From: Ciborinia camelliae
Taxonomy: Eukaryota; Ascomycota; Leotiomycetes; Helotiales; Sclerotiniaceae
Length of the DNA: 64,000 bases
Assembly (NCBI GenBank): GCA_025890175.1
Contig: JANPYM010000005.1
Location: 1,192,440-1,256,439 of the forward strand
Reading direction: 5' to 3'
Made by a program: the position numbers and the translations under genes. Within the stretch, counting starts at the first letter, position 1; each line of letters begins with the position of its first letter. The notes under the pieces are model-generated. The model made no database searches and had not been told where the DNA came from. It saw only the letters and a list, made by a program, of their open reading frames with translations. Shown here one piece after another: positions 11,706 through 24,623 of this stretch.

Positions 11706-13486
11706 ATGATAAGGAATCCTTCAACAAGGGTGCTCAGGAGAGTCCTCACATCTCGGAGAATTATACCCAATGCTTTACCTACCTTCCGTTCGAGAGGTCT
11801 GGCTACAGTAGTGGACCCTATTCAAAAGGTACTCATGAAGATAGAATAATCAAATCCTTCACTCGACTAACGTGAATGTAGGATCCTGTCGAATTAGATC
11901 AGATTACTACCCTTCCCAATGGAGTACGAGTCGCAACAGAGGCGTTACCTGGCCATTTTTCTGGCATTGGGGTATACATCGATGCCGGATCAAGATACGA
12001 AAATGAAGATCTTAGAGGAGTCAGTCATATAATGGATAGATTGGCATTTAAATCCACATCGAAACGATCGAGCGATGAAATGTTAGAATCGATAGAATCC
12101 TTAGGAGGAAATATACAATGCGCTTCATCGAGAGAATCTCTGATGTATCAATCTGCTACATTCAACTCCGCGGTACCAACCACTGTCGCCCTACTCGCAG
12201 AGACAATACGAGACCCTTTGATCACCGAAGAGGAAGTTGAGCAACAGCTGGAAACTGCTGCTTATGAAATTGGCGAAATTTGGTCAAAACCAGAGCTAAT
12301 TCTCCCGGAAATCGTACATATGGTTGCATACAAAGGCAACACTCTTGGAAATCCTCTACTATGCCCGAAGGAGCGACTTTCAGAGATTAACAGTAATACC
12401 ATACAAATATACCGAGACACTTTCTATAGACCTGAAAGAATGGTAGTTGCATTTGCGGGTGTACAACATGATGAAGCAGTAAAGCTCGCCGAGCAACATT
12501 TTGGAGATATGCCAAAATCAGCTCCCGTCTTGTCACAAACTGGGTCGGAAACATCATTCGACTCATTATCAAGTGATAATAGCAGCAAAGGTTCAATGTC
12601 ATCTTCCTCATCATCACCACCATCGCCGGCACAAAAGCCATCCACCTTAATATCACGCATCCCATTCTTTAAGAACATCTCCACTTCCGCACCCAAAAAC
12701 GCCTCTGTTCAAAACGGCTTCTTGAACCCCCTCGATCTCAACGAACCGTCACGCTATACAGGAGGATTCCTCTCTCTCCCTTCTCTCCCGCCACCAATGA
12801 ACCCCTCCATCCCCGCACTAAGTCACATCCACATTGCCTTCGAAGCCCTCCCCATCTCCTCCCCCGACATCTACGCCCTCGCCACTCTCCAAACCCTTCT
12901 CGGTGGGGGTGGATCTTTCTCCGCCGGTGGTCCCGGAAAAGGCATGTATTCCCGCCTTTACACCAATGTTCTTAACCAACACGGCTGGGTCGAATCCTGT
13001 ATAGCATTCAACCACTCCTACACCGACTCTGGTCTCTTCGGCATCTCCTCCTCCTGTTCCCCCGGCTACGTAAAAAATATGCTCGATGTCATGTGCCGCG
13101 AACTACAAAATCTCACTCTCGATACGGGGTTTAACGCATTACAAACTGCAGAAGTTAACCGTGCGAAAAATCAGCTGAGATCGAGTTTACTGATGAATCT
13201 GGAGTCGAGGATGGTGGAACTAGAGGATTTGGGGAGACAAGTACAGGTTCATGGACGAAAAGTGGGGGTGAGGGAAATGTGCAAAAAAATCGAAGAGTTA
13301 ACCGTCAAAGATTTAAGAAGGGTGGCTGCACAAGTCTTCGGAGGCTTAGTAAACAATGCAGGAGAAGGAAGTGGTAGTCCAACGGTGGTCTTACAAGAAG
13401 GTGAAGAGGAAGGAAGAGTTTACAAAAATTTCGGTTGGGATCAAATTCAAGACCGTATCCACGGGTGGAAATTGGGGAGATGGTAA
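11706..13486 (+). CDS. MAS2: Mitochondrial processing peptidase alpha subunit
   Basis: Exon 1 (11706-11828) encodes 41 residues rich in Arg, Ser and Leu without acidic residues until the end (MIRNPSTRVLRRVLTSRRI), a typical mitochondrial presequence. A 53-bp intron (CTAAC branch motif, 11829-11881) joins exon 2 (11882-13486), giving 575 residues. Exon 2 begins DPVELDQITTLPNGVRVATE, the start of the peptidase M16 fold. As expected for the alpha subunit, the catalytic HxxEH motif is absent; the equivalent position reads SHIMDRLAFKS. The substrate-binding glycine-rich loop is present at about residues 380-396 (GGGGSFSAGGPGKGMYSRLY). From the family, it forms a heterodimer with MPP beta in the matrix and removes presequences from imported proteins. 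A Ser-rich insertion (about residues 222-255) separates the two M16 lobes. The track of conserved blocks has no gap or frameshift. Confidence 0.95.
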
Positions 13487-14323
13487 AATAACATGATTAT
13501 ACCGTATGTATTTGGCGAGAATAGGATCTTCCGAGGTCAGATGGATCCTTGTATGATATTTATGGATGATGAATGCATAAAATGCGCGTGAAGCATATGT
13601 GGCGTTCGTTGATTGCTTGCTTGGGAGGGAAGGGGAGAGGGATCAGAAAATCAGAAACCGACATATCTTGATATACTGCCACGAAAAAAGCAATGCTAGC
13701 AGTGGAGGAATAAAGTGTAGAAATAGAACACCAGTGGAATAATGAAAAGAACATACCCCCTTTATTCATCTTGGAATATTGACCGGTCAAATACTGATAG
13801 TTAGTATATTTTAGGTTCCGATTATCATCAGTCCGAATCTCCTTTGAAGAAAAGAGAGGTGCGACTCAAGCGCTAGTGCGCTACGATTGCAAAGAAAGGG
13901 GGAAATATCATCATCTCTATATTCTTCTGGGTAATATTTGAAGTGGTCGGGATGGGAATGAGTTATTTTTAACAGGTAATTTGCGAATACTTTTTTTTCT
14001 TCGGAGCGCTGGGACTTCTTTCGAGGGGTAGTGATGGGAGATGGAGAGGATATACTCCCCAAATGTTATCCAACTAAACCCTTACAAAAAGTCCCTTGAA
14101 AATATTTCCACCTTTATTTACTATCATCCTAAACCTATCCCGGCTTCCAAAGACTCTCGCCTTGGCTAGCTAGTTGAATCAAATATTCTCACCTATAGTA
14201 ACTCCATCGACGCTTTGGATTTGTCATCTTATGCGCTTGAGATGAGTGCGGTTTGGAAATGTGGAATGTGAAATTTGCACGAGATATTCTGGTCTATCGA
14301 TCCCATAGTACTTTTCTCTCCTA
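13487..14323. other. Intergenic region 3' of MPP alpha
   Basis: This holds the 3' UTR of the peptidase gene and then unremarkable A+T-rich DNA. Short frames on the minus strand (13560-14062) have no recognisable protein character. The segment is the transition into the degenerate region to the right. Confidence 0.5.
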
Positions 14324-14622
14324 TCATCCCAGCATCCATCTCCTTACATTCCCATAACCACTAGGTTTATCATAACTTAACCCACTCCTTCGAAAACACT
14401 TTCCACATAACCCCCTCAATGTTCCCCGCCCCATATCCATAATCAACACCTTCGGCTCCCCGCACTGCATCACCACCCCTTTCTCAAAGACGGCAATCCT
14501 ATCAAAATCTCTAATCATCTGCAGTCTAATCTATGCACCACCTTAATAATCATATTATTTTCTGCATGGGTTTCTCGGTTTCCAAATAAATCTACACTCG
14601 TCATTGATTCATCTTTGATGAG
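14324..14622 (-). pseudogene. Relic of an ABC multidrug transporter (C-terminal nucleotide-binding domain fragment)
   Basis: On the minus strand, 14622 to about 14530 reads DESMTSVDLFGNRE followed by NNMIIKVVHRL, matching the D-loop and H-loop of an ABC ATPase (usual DEATSSVD and TIIxVAHRL). After one base-shift near 14520 the frame resumes as IRDFDRIAVFEKGVVMQCGE, the characteristic tail of full-size ABC exporters (xIRDFDRIxVxxxGxVxExGxP). The Walker A, signature motif and all membrane segments are missing; the sequence upstream (14623-15890) has no further recognisable part. It is therefore a truncated and frameshifted remnant. It lies beside the A+T-rich block, so decay may be linked to that element. 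Confidence 0.6.
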
Positions 14623-15895
14623 AATAGATCACATTAAAGATTTACAGAATACCGAAGAAAGCGAGGAAAATCTCGTTGGTCAGCATAAAGATGTCTCGGA
14701 TGAGCTAAGATAGGAACCTTACAATCTTGGTTGTGGGAAGATGGCTATTGGTCATGTGAGGCGACTTCCACGGGTACAAAATTCTTGAGGGTGTCAGAAT
14801 CAGTACGTAATAGAACCGATGGTGCTATTGAAATAGTTGTTTTCTTAAATAGGATAGTGAGATCGGGAAGCTTTTAAAAGGGGCCGAAGTTACTCAACGC
14901 ATGCGGTACCATTGGCTTCTCCGGATTCAAGAGGTGCAAAGCTCGAATGCATATAGTAGATTTAGGTAGATAAATGCCTTTTGTGTCATTACTCATTCGA
15001 AGATTTGATCATATCCCAATTGTCCAATTTGTGGTAGCCTGTTCTGTTCTCGATCAGCATTGAAAGACGAAGTTTAAGTGACGTTGAATTACAGTTGCCT
15101 TATTGTAATAAGGAGATGGGCAGCTCAATTTATATCCCTGGGCTGTGATAGAGCATAACAGCGCGATAAAAACAAAAATAACATCTTAAGATAGCAGCGG
15201 TTTTTAGAACTCCTCTTGCTAGGTGTTCTTTCCATTCGCTAACAAGATGTTCAGAAGAATTGCTATCAATTATGAGAGAAATTTGTCTACCTTCGCTTTA
15301 TACATCTCAGATTGCATGTCGTTCAGGCAATCGCTTCTCGGGCTACAATTCAGATCGCAGGCTTCCCTATTGTCAGATTGTTTTTGAGAATCTATCAAGG
15401 CCTGTCACTCCACTATCATCAAAATCATAGACGGCATCGGGATTATTCCAATGCCCTCAATATAAACTGACGTCCTAATCAACCAATAAGCTCCCATGCC
15501 ATACATAAGCGAGAAGCACCCTTGCCGTTCCTCGGGTTATACTGCATCAATACAGCGGAGGTATATATAATATAATTCCATACCAGTAACCGAAATCGAG
15601 GGCTGATTAATAGCTGGAGCCCTCAGAATACACATAGTTTTACCATGCACATCTCAACCTTATCTCATCTCATCTCATACGTATCATATAGAAGTTCCCT
15701 TTAATTTTCCCAAAGGAGAGTGGAGGTGAATTGTAAAGTACGGATGAAGTAAAAAGATGAAGGAATGAATTTTGAGTTGGATAGCAACGAGTGGAGTGAA
15801 GAGTGAATGCTTGTAACTATTCATTTTAGCCATCGTCCCTTTTCTAAGATCCACTTGTAAAATACAATTGCAGGTGCAGGTGCAAGTGAAAGTGC
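14623..15895. other. Gene-free transition region between the ABC relic and the A+T-rich block
   Basis: No open frame of useful length on either strand. Base composition is moderate, unlike the RIP-like DNA to the right. Short repeats such as TCTCATCTCATC (about 15660) and GGTGCAGGTGCAAGTG (about 15871-15895) are present. It may include further unrecognisable parts of the decayed transporter. Confidence 0.45.
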
Positions 15896-17606
15896 AAGAA
15901 AAACTTTAGACAATAAATAGCCCACTAGGCTTTTATTAGAAGATTTTTTGCACATCTACAGTGTATTACTTTTTATTTAGCGCTCTACTAATAAACCACT
16001 CACAAACTAGTAACTCAAAATCTTTTATTGCTACTCATATCTACTGTCTAGGGAGATACTAACTGTTGCGATACCAGTGAATCTGCAGGGCAGATTCACC
16101 GGGCGCGGGGCGCGGCCGCGTGCGGCCGGTATGCCCGCTATACAGGCATATAAGCCCATAAATCGATCTATAATCGATCTGTATGCTTTTATAATATATT
16201 ATTTTTACTATACATATTTTAATATTATCAAGATAATTTGATACTAATCAATATTAATATACAAATTAATTAAATATTATTTTTAACAATTATTATTTCG
16301 AAAATTGGAAATACGGATATGACTATTAAACTCTAATAAATATTATATAAACAATTATTTGTAATATAAATAAATTTGCAAAACATTTAACAAAAAAAAC
16401 AAATTTATATTCTATAATTTTTGATAAAATTTTGTATTTGGATATTGCTTTTTAAATAAAATATTATTATAATTGATATAATAAAAAGATTATATTAATA
16501 TTTAATATTAAAAAATTTATTATTTTTTACAATATTGATTATTATTTAATTATTATAATTAGGGAAAATGAAAACTGTTAAACGATGAGGTTAAATTTAA
16601 AAAAACCAATAAAGTTTTATTTGATTTTTGTATATTATTATATGAATTTAATATTACCATTTATAATATAATAAAAACATTTATTTATATATTTCTCTAA
16701 TTTTTTATTATTATTTTATTATAACAAGATTTTTCATTTTTTTTATTTTTATTTTTATTTTTAATTATATTTTTATTTTTGTTTATTATGATTAAGATAT
16801 ATTATTCGCAATTATTTATATTAAACAATTTTTAAATCAACATTTTGTATAATCCTATTCATTATTTATTTATTTCGATTATCTATCCCGTATTAGTATA
16901 TTCCGCAATATTTCTAGACCTAGCGTAATCTCAGGATCTTAATGATATCAAATATTAATATTATAAAATAACCCTATTATTATAATTTTGCATATATATA
17001 TTAATTATATTTATTAAATAATATTTTATATTTTTATATTTATTTATTGCAATTTTTATTATATATTTTATTTTCAAAGTATATATTTTTTATAAATTTT
17101 TTTATAAAAATTTATTCAAATTAATTTTTAATTTATATAAATCAAAACTTTTCGATTTTCAAATTCTTTATCAAATTTTTTTTTAATTATTAATTAAATT
17201 TATTAACAAAAAAAACAGATTTAAATTTATATTCCAAGTATTGTTTTGATTAAAAAAATGTTGATTATAAAAACTGGATCTTTTTAAAATTAAGATTAAA
17301 GGATTCGAAATAATATTAATTATTATAACAAATTTATCGTTTATACTATAATTTTATATAATTAATAATATTAATTTTATTAATTAGATACAAAAAATAA
17401 TTAAAAAATATAATAATATAAAAAAACATTATATCGATAAATTTAATATAATAATTACAAATATAATAATCAAAGATATACAATTTTATATTTTATATTG
17501 TTTTTGATAATATAAATATCTAAATTTGTAAAATCTTAATTTACAAATTATTATTTAAAATTAATTTTATTATTAATCGATATATATTATTAAAAAAATC
17601 GATAGT
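15896..17606. repeat. First copy of a 1.71-kb segment duplicated across the 10-N gap
   Basis: This segment begins at the AAGAAAAACTTTAGAC string and ends at ATCGATAGT immediately before the Ns. The identical string restarts directly after the Ns and runs to 19328. The only difference I see is one extra T in a poly-T run (near 16450 versus 18173). Such identity is unexpected for two RIP-mutated repeats and is best explained as overlapping contig ends that were scaffolded instead of merged. Confidence 0.85.
16064..16250 (+). repeat. LTR-like direct repeat, left copy (187 bp)
   Basis: It runs from TGTTGCGATACC to GATACTAATCA and has a GC-rich core amid A+T-rich DNA. A related copy lies in the same orientation at 24624-24809. 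The two differ almost only by C/T and G/A transitions, as RIP would produce. TG at the start and CA at the end, and the same orientation at both ends of the block, suggest the LTRs of a retroelement. No coding remnant survives inside to prove it. The left copy also reappears at 17785-17971 because of the duplication at the gap. Confidence 0.6.
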
Positions 17607-17616
17607 NNNNNNNNNN
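17607..17616. other. Assembly gap of ten Ns
   Basis: Ten Ns separate two nearly identical 1.71-kb segments. The fixed small size and the perfect repeat on both sides indicate a placeholder gap of unknown, possibly negative, true length. Confidence 0.95.
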
Positions 17617-19328
17617 AAGAAAAACTTTAGACAATAAATAGCCCACTAGGCTTTTATTAGAAGATTTTTTGCACATCTACAGTGTATTACTTTTTATTTA
17701 GCGCTCTACTAATAAACCACTCACAAACTAGTAACTCAAAATCTTTTATTGCTACTCATATCTACTGTCTAGGGAGATACTAACTGTTGCGATACCAGTG
17801 AATCTGCAGGGCAGATTCACCGGGCGCGGGGCGCGGCCGCGTGCGGCCGGTATGCCCGCTATACAGGCATATAAGCCCATAAATCGATCTATAATCGATC
17901 TGTATGCTTTTATAATATATTATTTTTACTATACATATTTTAATATTATCAAGATAATTTGATACTAATCAATATTAATATACAAATTAATTAAATATTA
18001 TTTTTAACAATTATTATTTCGAAAATTGGAAATACGGATATGACTATTAAACTCTAATAAATATTATATAAACAATTATTTGTAATATAAATAAATTTGC
18101 AAAACATTTAACAAAAAAAACAAATTTATATTCTATAATTTTTGATAAAATTTTGTATTTGGATATTGCTTTTTTAAATAAAATATTATTATAATTGATA
18201 TAATAAAAAGATTATATTAATATTTAATATTAAAAAATTTATTATTTTTTACAATATTGATTATTATTTAATTATTATAATTAGGGAAAATGAAAACTGT
18301 TAAACGATGAGGTTAAATTTAAAAAAACCAATAAAGTTTTATTTGATTTTTGTATATTATTATATGAATTTAATATTACCATTTATAATATAATAAAAAC
18401 ATTTATTTATATATTTCTCTAATTTTTTATTATTATTTTATTATAACAAGATTTTTCATTTTTTTTATTTTTATTTTTATTTTTAATTATATTTTTATTT
18501 TTGTTTATTATGATTAAGATATATTATTCGCAATTATTTATATTAAACAATTTTTAAATCAACATTTTGTATAATCCTATTCATTATTTATTTATTTCGA
18601 TTATCTATCCCGTATTAGTATATTCCGCAATATTTCTAGACCTAGCGTAATCTCAGGATCTTAATGATATCAAATATTAATATTATAAAATAACCCTATT
18701 ATTATAATTTTGCATATATATATTAATTATATTTATTAAATAATATTTTATATTTTTATATTTATTTATTGCAATTTTTATTATATATTTTATTTTCAAA
18801 GTATATATTTTTTATAAATTTTTTTATAAAAATTTATTCAAATTAATTTTTAATTTATATAAATCAAAACTTTTCGATTTTCAAATTCTTTATCAAATTT
18901 TTTTTTAATTATTAATTAAATTTATTAACAAAAAAAACAGATTTAAATTTATATTCCAAGTATTGTTTTGATTAAAAAAATGTTGATTATAAAAACTGGA
19001 TCTTTTTAAAATTAAGATTAAAGGATTCGAAATAATATTAATTATTATAACAAATTTATCGTTTATACTATAATTTTATATAATTAATAATATTAATTTT
19101 ATTAATTAGATACAAAAAATAATTAAAAAATATAATAATATAAAAAAACATTATATCGATAAATTTAATATAATAATTACAAATATAATAATCAAAGATA
19201 TACAATTTTATATTTTATATTGTTTTTGATAATATAAATATCTAAATTTGTAAAATCTTAATTTACAAATTATTATTTAAAATTAATTTTATTATTAATC
19301 GATATATATTATTAAAAAAATCGATAGT
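17617..19328. repeat. Second copy of the 1.71-kb segment duplicated across the gap
   Basis: It matches 15896-17606 base for base except for one T in a homopolymer. It continues without a break into the rest of the A+T-rich block, so this copy is the one attached to the right-hand contig. It contains the second appearance of the LTR-like repeat. Confidence 0.85.
17785..17971 (+). repeat. Duplicated appearance of the left LTR-like repeat
   Basis: Identical to 16064-16250, carried by the duplicated contig end. It should count as the same locus unless the duplication is shown to be real. Confidence 0.75.
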
Positions 19329-19495
19329 TTTAATATATTTAAATATAAACAAATATTATAATTTCGAAATATTTATATTTCGATTAAAATTATATTTTAT
19401 TAAATTTTTTTTAATTATATATAAAATAAAGATTATTATATATAAACAAAAAACAAAATAGCTAAAATATTATTTTAAAAAAGCTTTACATTTTA

Positions 19496-19658
19496 TGGAT
19501 TCGCAGAATCAAGTTCAATTTCAAAGTACCATGTTTTGTTGTTGTATTACGTAATGTTATAATAGATATAATTCTCGAGCGAAGCGAAAATTGGGGGTTT
19601 GGGGGCTGGCCCCCATAAATATTTTTAAAAATATAAGAAAAATGATTCTGCGAATCCA
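19496..19658. repeat. GC-richer island with 16-bp perfect inverted arms (MITE-like)
   Basis: The arms TGGATTCGCAGAATCA (19496-19511) and TGATTCTGCGAATCCA (19643-19658) are exact reverse complements. Between them lies DNA with intact CpG-type sites, including CTCGAGCGAAGCG and the hairpin-like GGGGGCTGGCCCCC near 19601-19614. The island sits inside the A+T-rich block but is much less mutated. A non-autonomous foldback or MITE-type insertion younger than the host element would explain this. No target-site duplication could be assigned with confidence because the flanks are low complexity. Confidence 0.5.
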
Positions 19659-22600
19659 CAGTCTGAAAATAAAATTTTCCGCGACGGCTAGTTTAAAACA
19701 AATAAAACATTTTATTTGCTACAACAATATCACAATTTCCCCATAATTCAAACCAATTAATAAATCCCCATTATTAAATCAAACTTTATTCTTTCCTTAA
19801 TAATACTAATTTATATCAAAAAAATTTGAAAAACAAAATAATTATTAAAATATCCAAAAATATAATAATAATTAATAATAAAATATTTTTATACAAAAAA
19901 ATTAATATTATATATTAATAAATCTATAAAAAATATATTATAATAATATAATAAAATATTTCAAAAATAATAATAATATTTAATAAAAATTTATTATTTT
20001 TTATAATTTATATAATTAAATATTAATATTATTGTTAATAATAATAAAAACTTATTCTAATATATTTATTAATAATATATTATAATTTTATTATAATAAT
20101 ATTAATAAATTCTAAATTTTTGAAGTTTTTATTATTATATTTAAAAATAATTTTAAAAATATTAAATATTATTTTAATTTAAAAAACAAATAAATTTAAA
20201 TTTTATTTAAAAATATAATAATTACAAATTAAAAAAAAAAGATTAATAATTATCTTTTAATTTTATTCAAAAAAATTTAGAATATTTTTTATAAATTGTT
20301 TTTCGCTAAATAATATAATAATATATTACAAAATAAACTTTTTATAATATATAAATCTAATTTAATATATATTTATATTTATTAAAAATTTATTAAAACA
20401 TTTATTGCTTTTTAAAACGATTTACAATTATTAATTAAAATATAGAAACAAATTTAATTATTAAAATATATTTTTATCGAAATCAATTTTATTAATATTA
20501 ATATTATAAAAATTGATTTTATTATTTTTAATAAAATAAATAAAACATTTTATATCAATTATAAATTTTGTAAAAATAATAATAATTATAATTATAATAA
20601 TAAATACAATTATAATAATTAAAATTATAAGTAAAAAGATTTTAATTTTAAATTTTATAATTAAAAATAATATAATTAGAATTTTTCAAATTTGAATTCA
20701 AATTTAAATTTATATAATTGAAAATAATTGTTTAATAAAAATTAATTTGATAATAAAAAACAATTTAATTAAAATCGAAATAAATTATTAAATTATAATT
20801 ATTATTTAAAATTTTATTTATAATTTCAAAATTAATATTCGTTTAATTAATCTTTTAATTTTTTAAAAAATAATTAAAAATTTTATAATAATAATTAAAA
20901 ATTTTATAATAATAATAAAGATTATAATAATAATAACAAAATTAATAATTAATATTATAAAAAAAACAAAAATAAATATAAAAACGAATTATTAAATAAT
21001 TAATAATAATTAATATAATAATTATTTATTAATATTAAAATTAATAATATAAATAAAATGTTTTTTATATTTTATAATTTATTTATTAATAATAAAAAAG
21101 TTATTAAAAAATTAATTATTAAAATATTTATTTATATATTAATAATAAAATTTATAATTATAAAGATTTATTATAATAACATTAAATTTTAAAATATTAT
21201 TATCAATATTAAAATAATTAAAAAATCAATTATTAAATTAGTTCAATTTTAAATTTTTTATAAATTAATAAAAATAAAGTTTAATATTATAATAATAAAT
21301 ATTATCTTTATTATATTTAATATTAAATTAGTAAATTCAATTAATTCAATTATAATCAAATTATTAATTGAAACAATAAAATTTTATATTATTTTTATTA
21401 ATATTTTATTTTTGCTTAATTTTGTTAATATAAACAAATTTAATATTTATTATAAAAATATTAATAATATTTTTATATAAAACAATTTATAATATAAAGA
21501 ATTCTTTATTATTCAAAAATACAAATATATATTTTTTTATTAAAAAATTTATATAAAATTTTATTTAAATAAAATATTTATTTATATATTAAACAAATCA
21601 GATTTATAATAATTTTATTATTAATTTGGATATTCAATTATATATTAATTATAATAAATATTGAATTAAATAAAATACAATTATAATTCGATAATATTTA
21701 AATAATTAATTAAGTTTTATAAATATTATTAAAAATATAAAAAATTTCCTAATAAATTCAAATTTATATTTTGAAAAAATATAAAATATAATTTTTATAT
21801 TTATATTAATATATTTTATATTAATAAAAAGTTTATTTTTTATATTATTAATAAAATAATAAAATATTAAATAATAATTTTATTAAATAATTTAATTGTA
21901 AAATATATTTAAAATATATTTCAATATTGTTAAATAAATATTTATATAAAATTTTTAGATTATATTATTTATAATATAAATAAATAATTTGTTAATAAAA
22001 AATTTATTAAAATAATAATAAATATAAAAATAAATATTAAATTTATATTTATTAAAATATATTAATTTATTGAAATTATTAAATAATATTATATTTTAAT
22101 TAAAAAAATATATAATATTATTATTAAAAAATTTATAAATAAAAAGTTTTTAAAATAATATATTTTTTAAATAATAATAAAAATTATAAACAATATTATA
22201 AGATTTAATAAAATTATATTAATTTTATTAATATATAATATTTATTTATAAATATTGAAATATAATATATCCTCCCCGATTATTATATAAAGAATTGTAG
22301 TTATTTGAAAAACTATATTAATTGTATAAAAACTATATATTAAATATTAAATTAAAAAAGTTTTGATTAAATATAATAATTCGATTATTTTAATTTACAA
22401 TTTTTTTATTAATTTTGATATTTTTATTTATCAGAAATCCGAATTAATAATAAAAAAAAAATAAATTGATTTATAGAAATTTTTGCAAATCAATAGAAAA
22501 ATATATATTATCTAATAATTAAACGAAATTATATAATTTCGGATTATTTAAATCAAACTTTTTTATTATAAAAAAAATTTTTTTTTAAAATCAAATTTAT

Positions 22601-24623
22601 AAAAAAAATCTAAAATTATACTACAAATTATTATTTCAAATTAATAATTATTTATATCACTATTAAACGATTTTTACCAAATATTATGATTTTATATAAA
22701 CCAATATATTACAAAAATTATAATCTTTAATACAAATATATCAAAATTTATAAATATATTTATTACTTTAAACATTCCAATTGTTTATCCAAACATTATT
22801 ATAAATACCAAATTACAATTAACTATATTTTTACAAAATTATAATTCAAATAAAATCTTTAAAACTAATATTATTATATCAATATATATTAATTTCTACT
22901 ATATCAAAATTAATAATTTAATAAAAAAAAATATTTTCAAAATTATTTTTAAAAATAATATATTATCTAAAAATAAAATATTTTGTTTTTACTTTATAAA
23001 CAAAATCAAAAATCTTAATATTAATAAAATTTTTAAAAAATTAAAATTAATTATTTAGATTTATAATAATAATAAAAAAATAACGATTTTAATATAATTC
23101 CTAATAATATAATAATATAATTAACAAATATTTCTTTTTTTAATAATAATTTATAAAAAAATTAAAAATATATAATTATATATTTAAAATATTATTTAAA
23201 CTTATATTTAATTATTAATAAAATTAATTCAATTATTTTATATCATTTTATTAATAAAAATAAATTTTAATTTAAAAATAATTTTAAAAATATACAAATT
23301 ATTTTATAATATTCTAAAAACTAGAAATTATTAATTTTACATTTATTACAAATATTATACTTAAAAATTTAATATAATTATTTTAATATATAATCTTTAT
23401 CTTTTACATTTAAATATAAAAAATAAATTTGATATTATTAAATTTCAAACAAATAATATTTTGATTATAACAAATAATATATTTACAAAATTTAAATAAA
23501 AAAAGTTTATCAAAATTACTTTTAAAATCAAATTCAAAAAAAAACTAATTTCGATTATACTAATTAAATTTAACAATAATGTTTTATTTTTATATAATAA
23601 TATTATTCGATTAAATCAAAAAAAATAAATCGACTTATTTTAATTTATAAATTTTAAATCAAAAAATATATATAAAATTAAAAAAAAAATTTATAAAAAT
23701 ATTAAAATAAAAAAACAATTTGTTATATAACAAATTTAAAATACATATATCAATATTATTAATTATTTTAAAACTATATTTGATCTATTTGTTATAATAT
23801 AATATATCAATTTTCAGGATATTAATATTAAAGTATTTAATAAATGTTTTAATTAATAAATAAAAAATGTTTTATAAAAATTAAACTTTATATTATTCAA
23901 CTTAAAGTTTTTATAATTAATTGTTTTTATAAATATATTTTTTATAAATAATAATAATATATTTTTATAAATTAATTATATTATTATTTTTATTAATAAA
24001 TATAATTAAGCTAATATTTTTTATTGATTTTTAATTAAATACAAAAGGATTACTTAAAATATTTTTGTATTTAAATTATATACTTTAATGTTAAACTTTA
24101 ATATTGTTTTTGTTATTAAAAATATTATTAATAATATTTTGAATATAAAAATCTTATTTATTGTATATATTAATTTAAAATTATTTTATAAATATATTAT
24201 TAAATTAGGGATAATTTAGAAAAAACAATTTATAATTAATATTATAATTTTATATTAAAAATACAAAAAATATAAAATTATTAAAATAATATAAATTAAT
24301 GGAAATACAAATTCTATTAATATTATAACAAAAACAAAATATTGTTAAATATTATTCGATTTTATTAACTTTAATTATTATAAATTTAAATCCAATTAAT
24401 AAATCGAATGTACTAATAAAACCAACAAAATTATAATAAAAAAATAAAAAATCAAGGATAAATAATTTAAATATATAATATTTACAAAAATCATATAATT
24501 ATATTATATAATCTATTATATAATCATAAAAAATATTTTCTTTTCATTTTTTTTTTTATTTTAATATTATATATTTAATTATTTAAATAATATATATTTA
24601 AATTTAATTTAAAAAGTTGTTAG

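Larger units (their letters stand above)
16251..24617. mobile_element. A+T-rich, RIP-degraded repeat block, probably a dead LTR retroelement
   Basis: Apart from the duplicated copy of the left repeat (17785-17971) and one island (19496-19658), this stretch is almost wholly A and T, with long TAATA/ATTAT strings and no frame of 60 codons or more in any direction. C and G survive as isolated bases. This is the appearance of a multicopy element mutated by RIP (C to T on both strands) in ascomycetes. If the 1.71-kb duplication is an artefact, the true element between the direct repeats is about 7 kb (17785-24809), a normal size for a Ty3/Ty1-type element. Family cannot be told from the sequence. 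Confidence 0.65.

Noticed and set aside
13850..13905. Possible tRNA-like string with GCGCTAGTGCGC pairing
   Set aside because: No B box (GGTTCGANTCC), no acceptor stem and no plausible cloverleaf could be drawn.
15896..19328. True tandem duplication of a transposon end
   Set aside because: Near-perfect identity in RIP-mutated DNA next to an N gap fits unmerged contig ends much better.
15896..24617. Mitochondrial DNA insertion as the source of the A+T-rich block
   Set aside because: No mitochondrial coding, rRNA or tRNA motif is visible, and the flanking direct repeats with transition-only differences fit RIP better.
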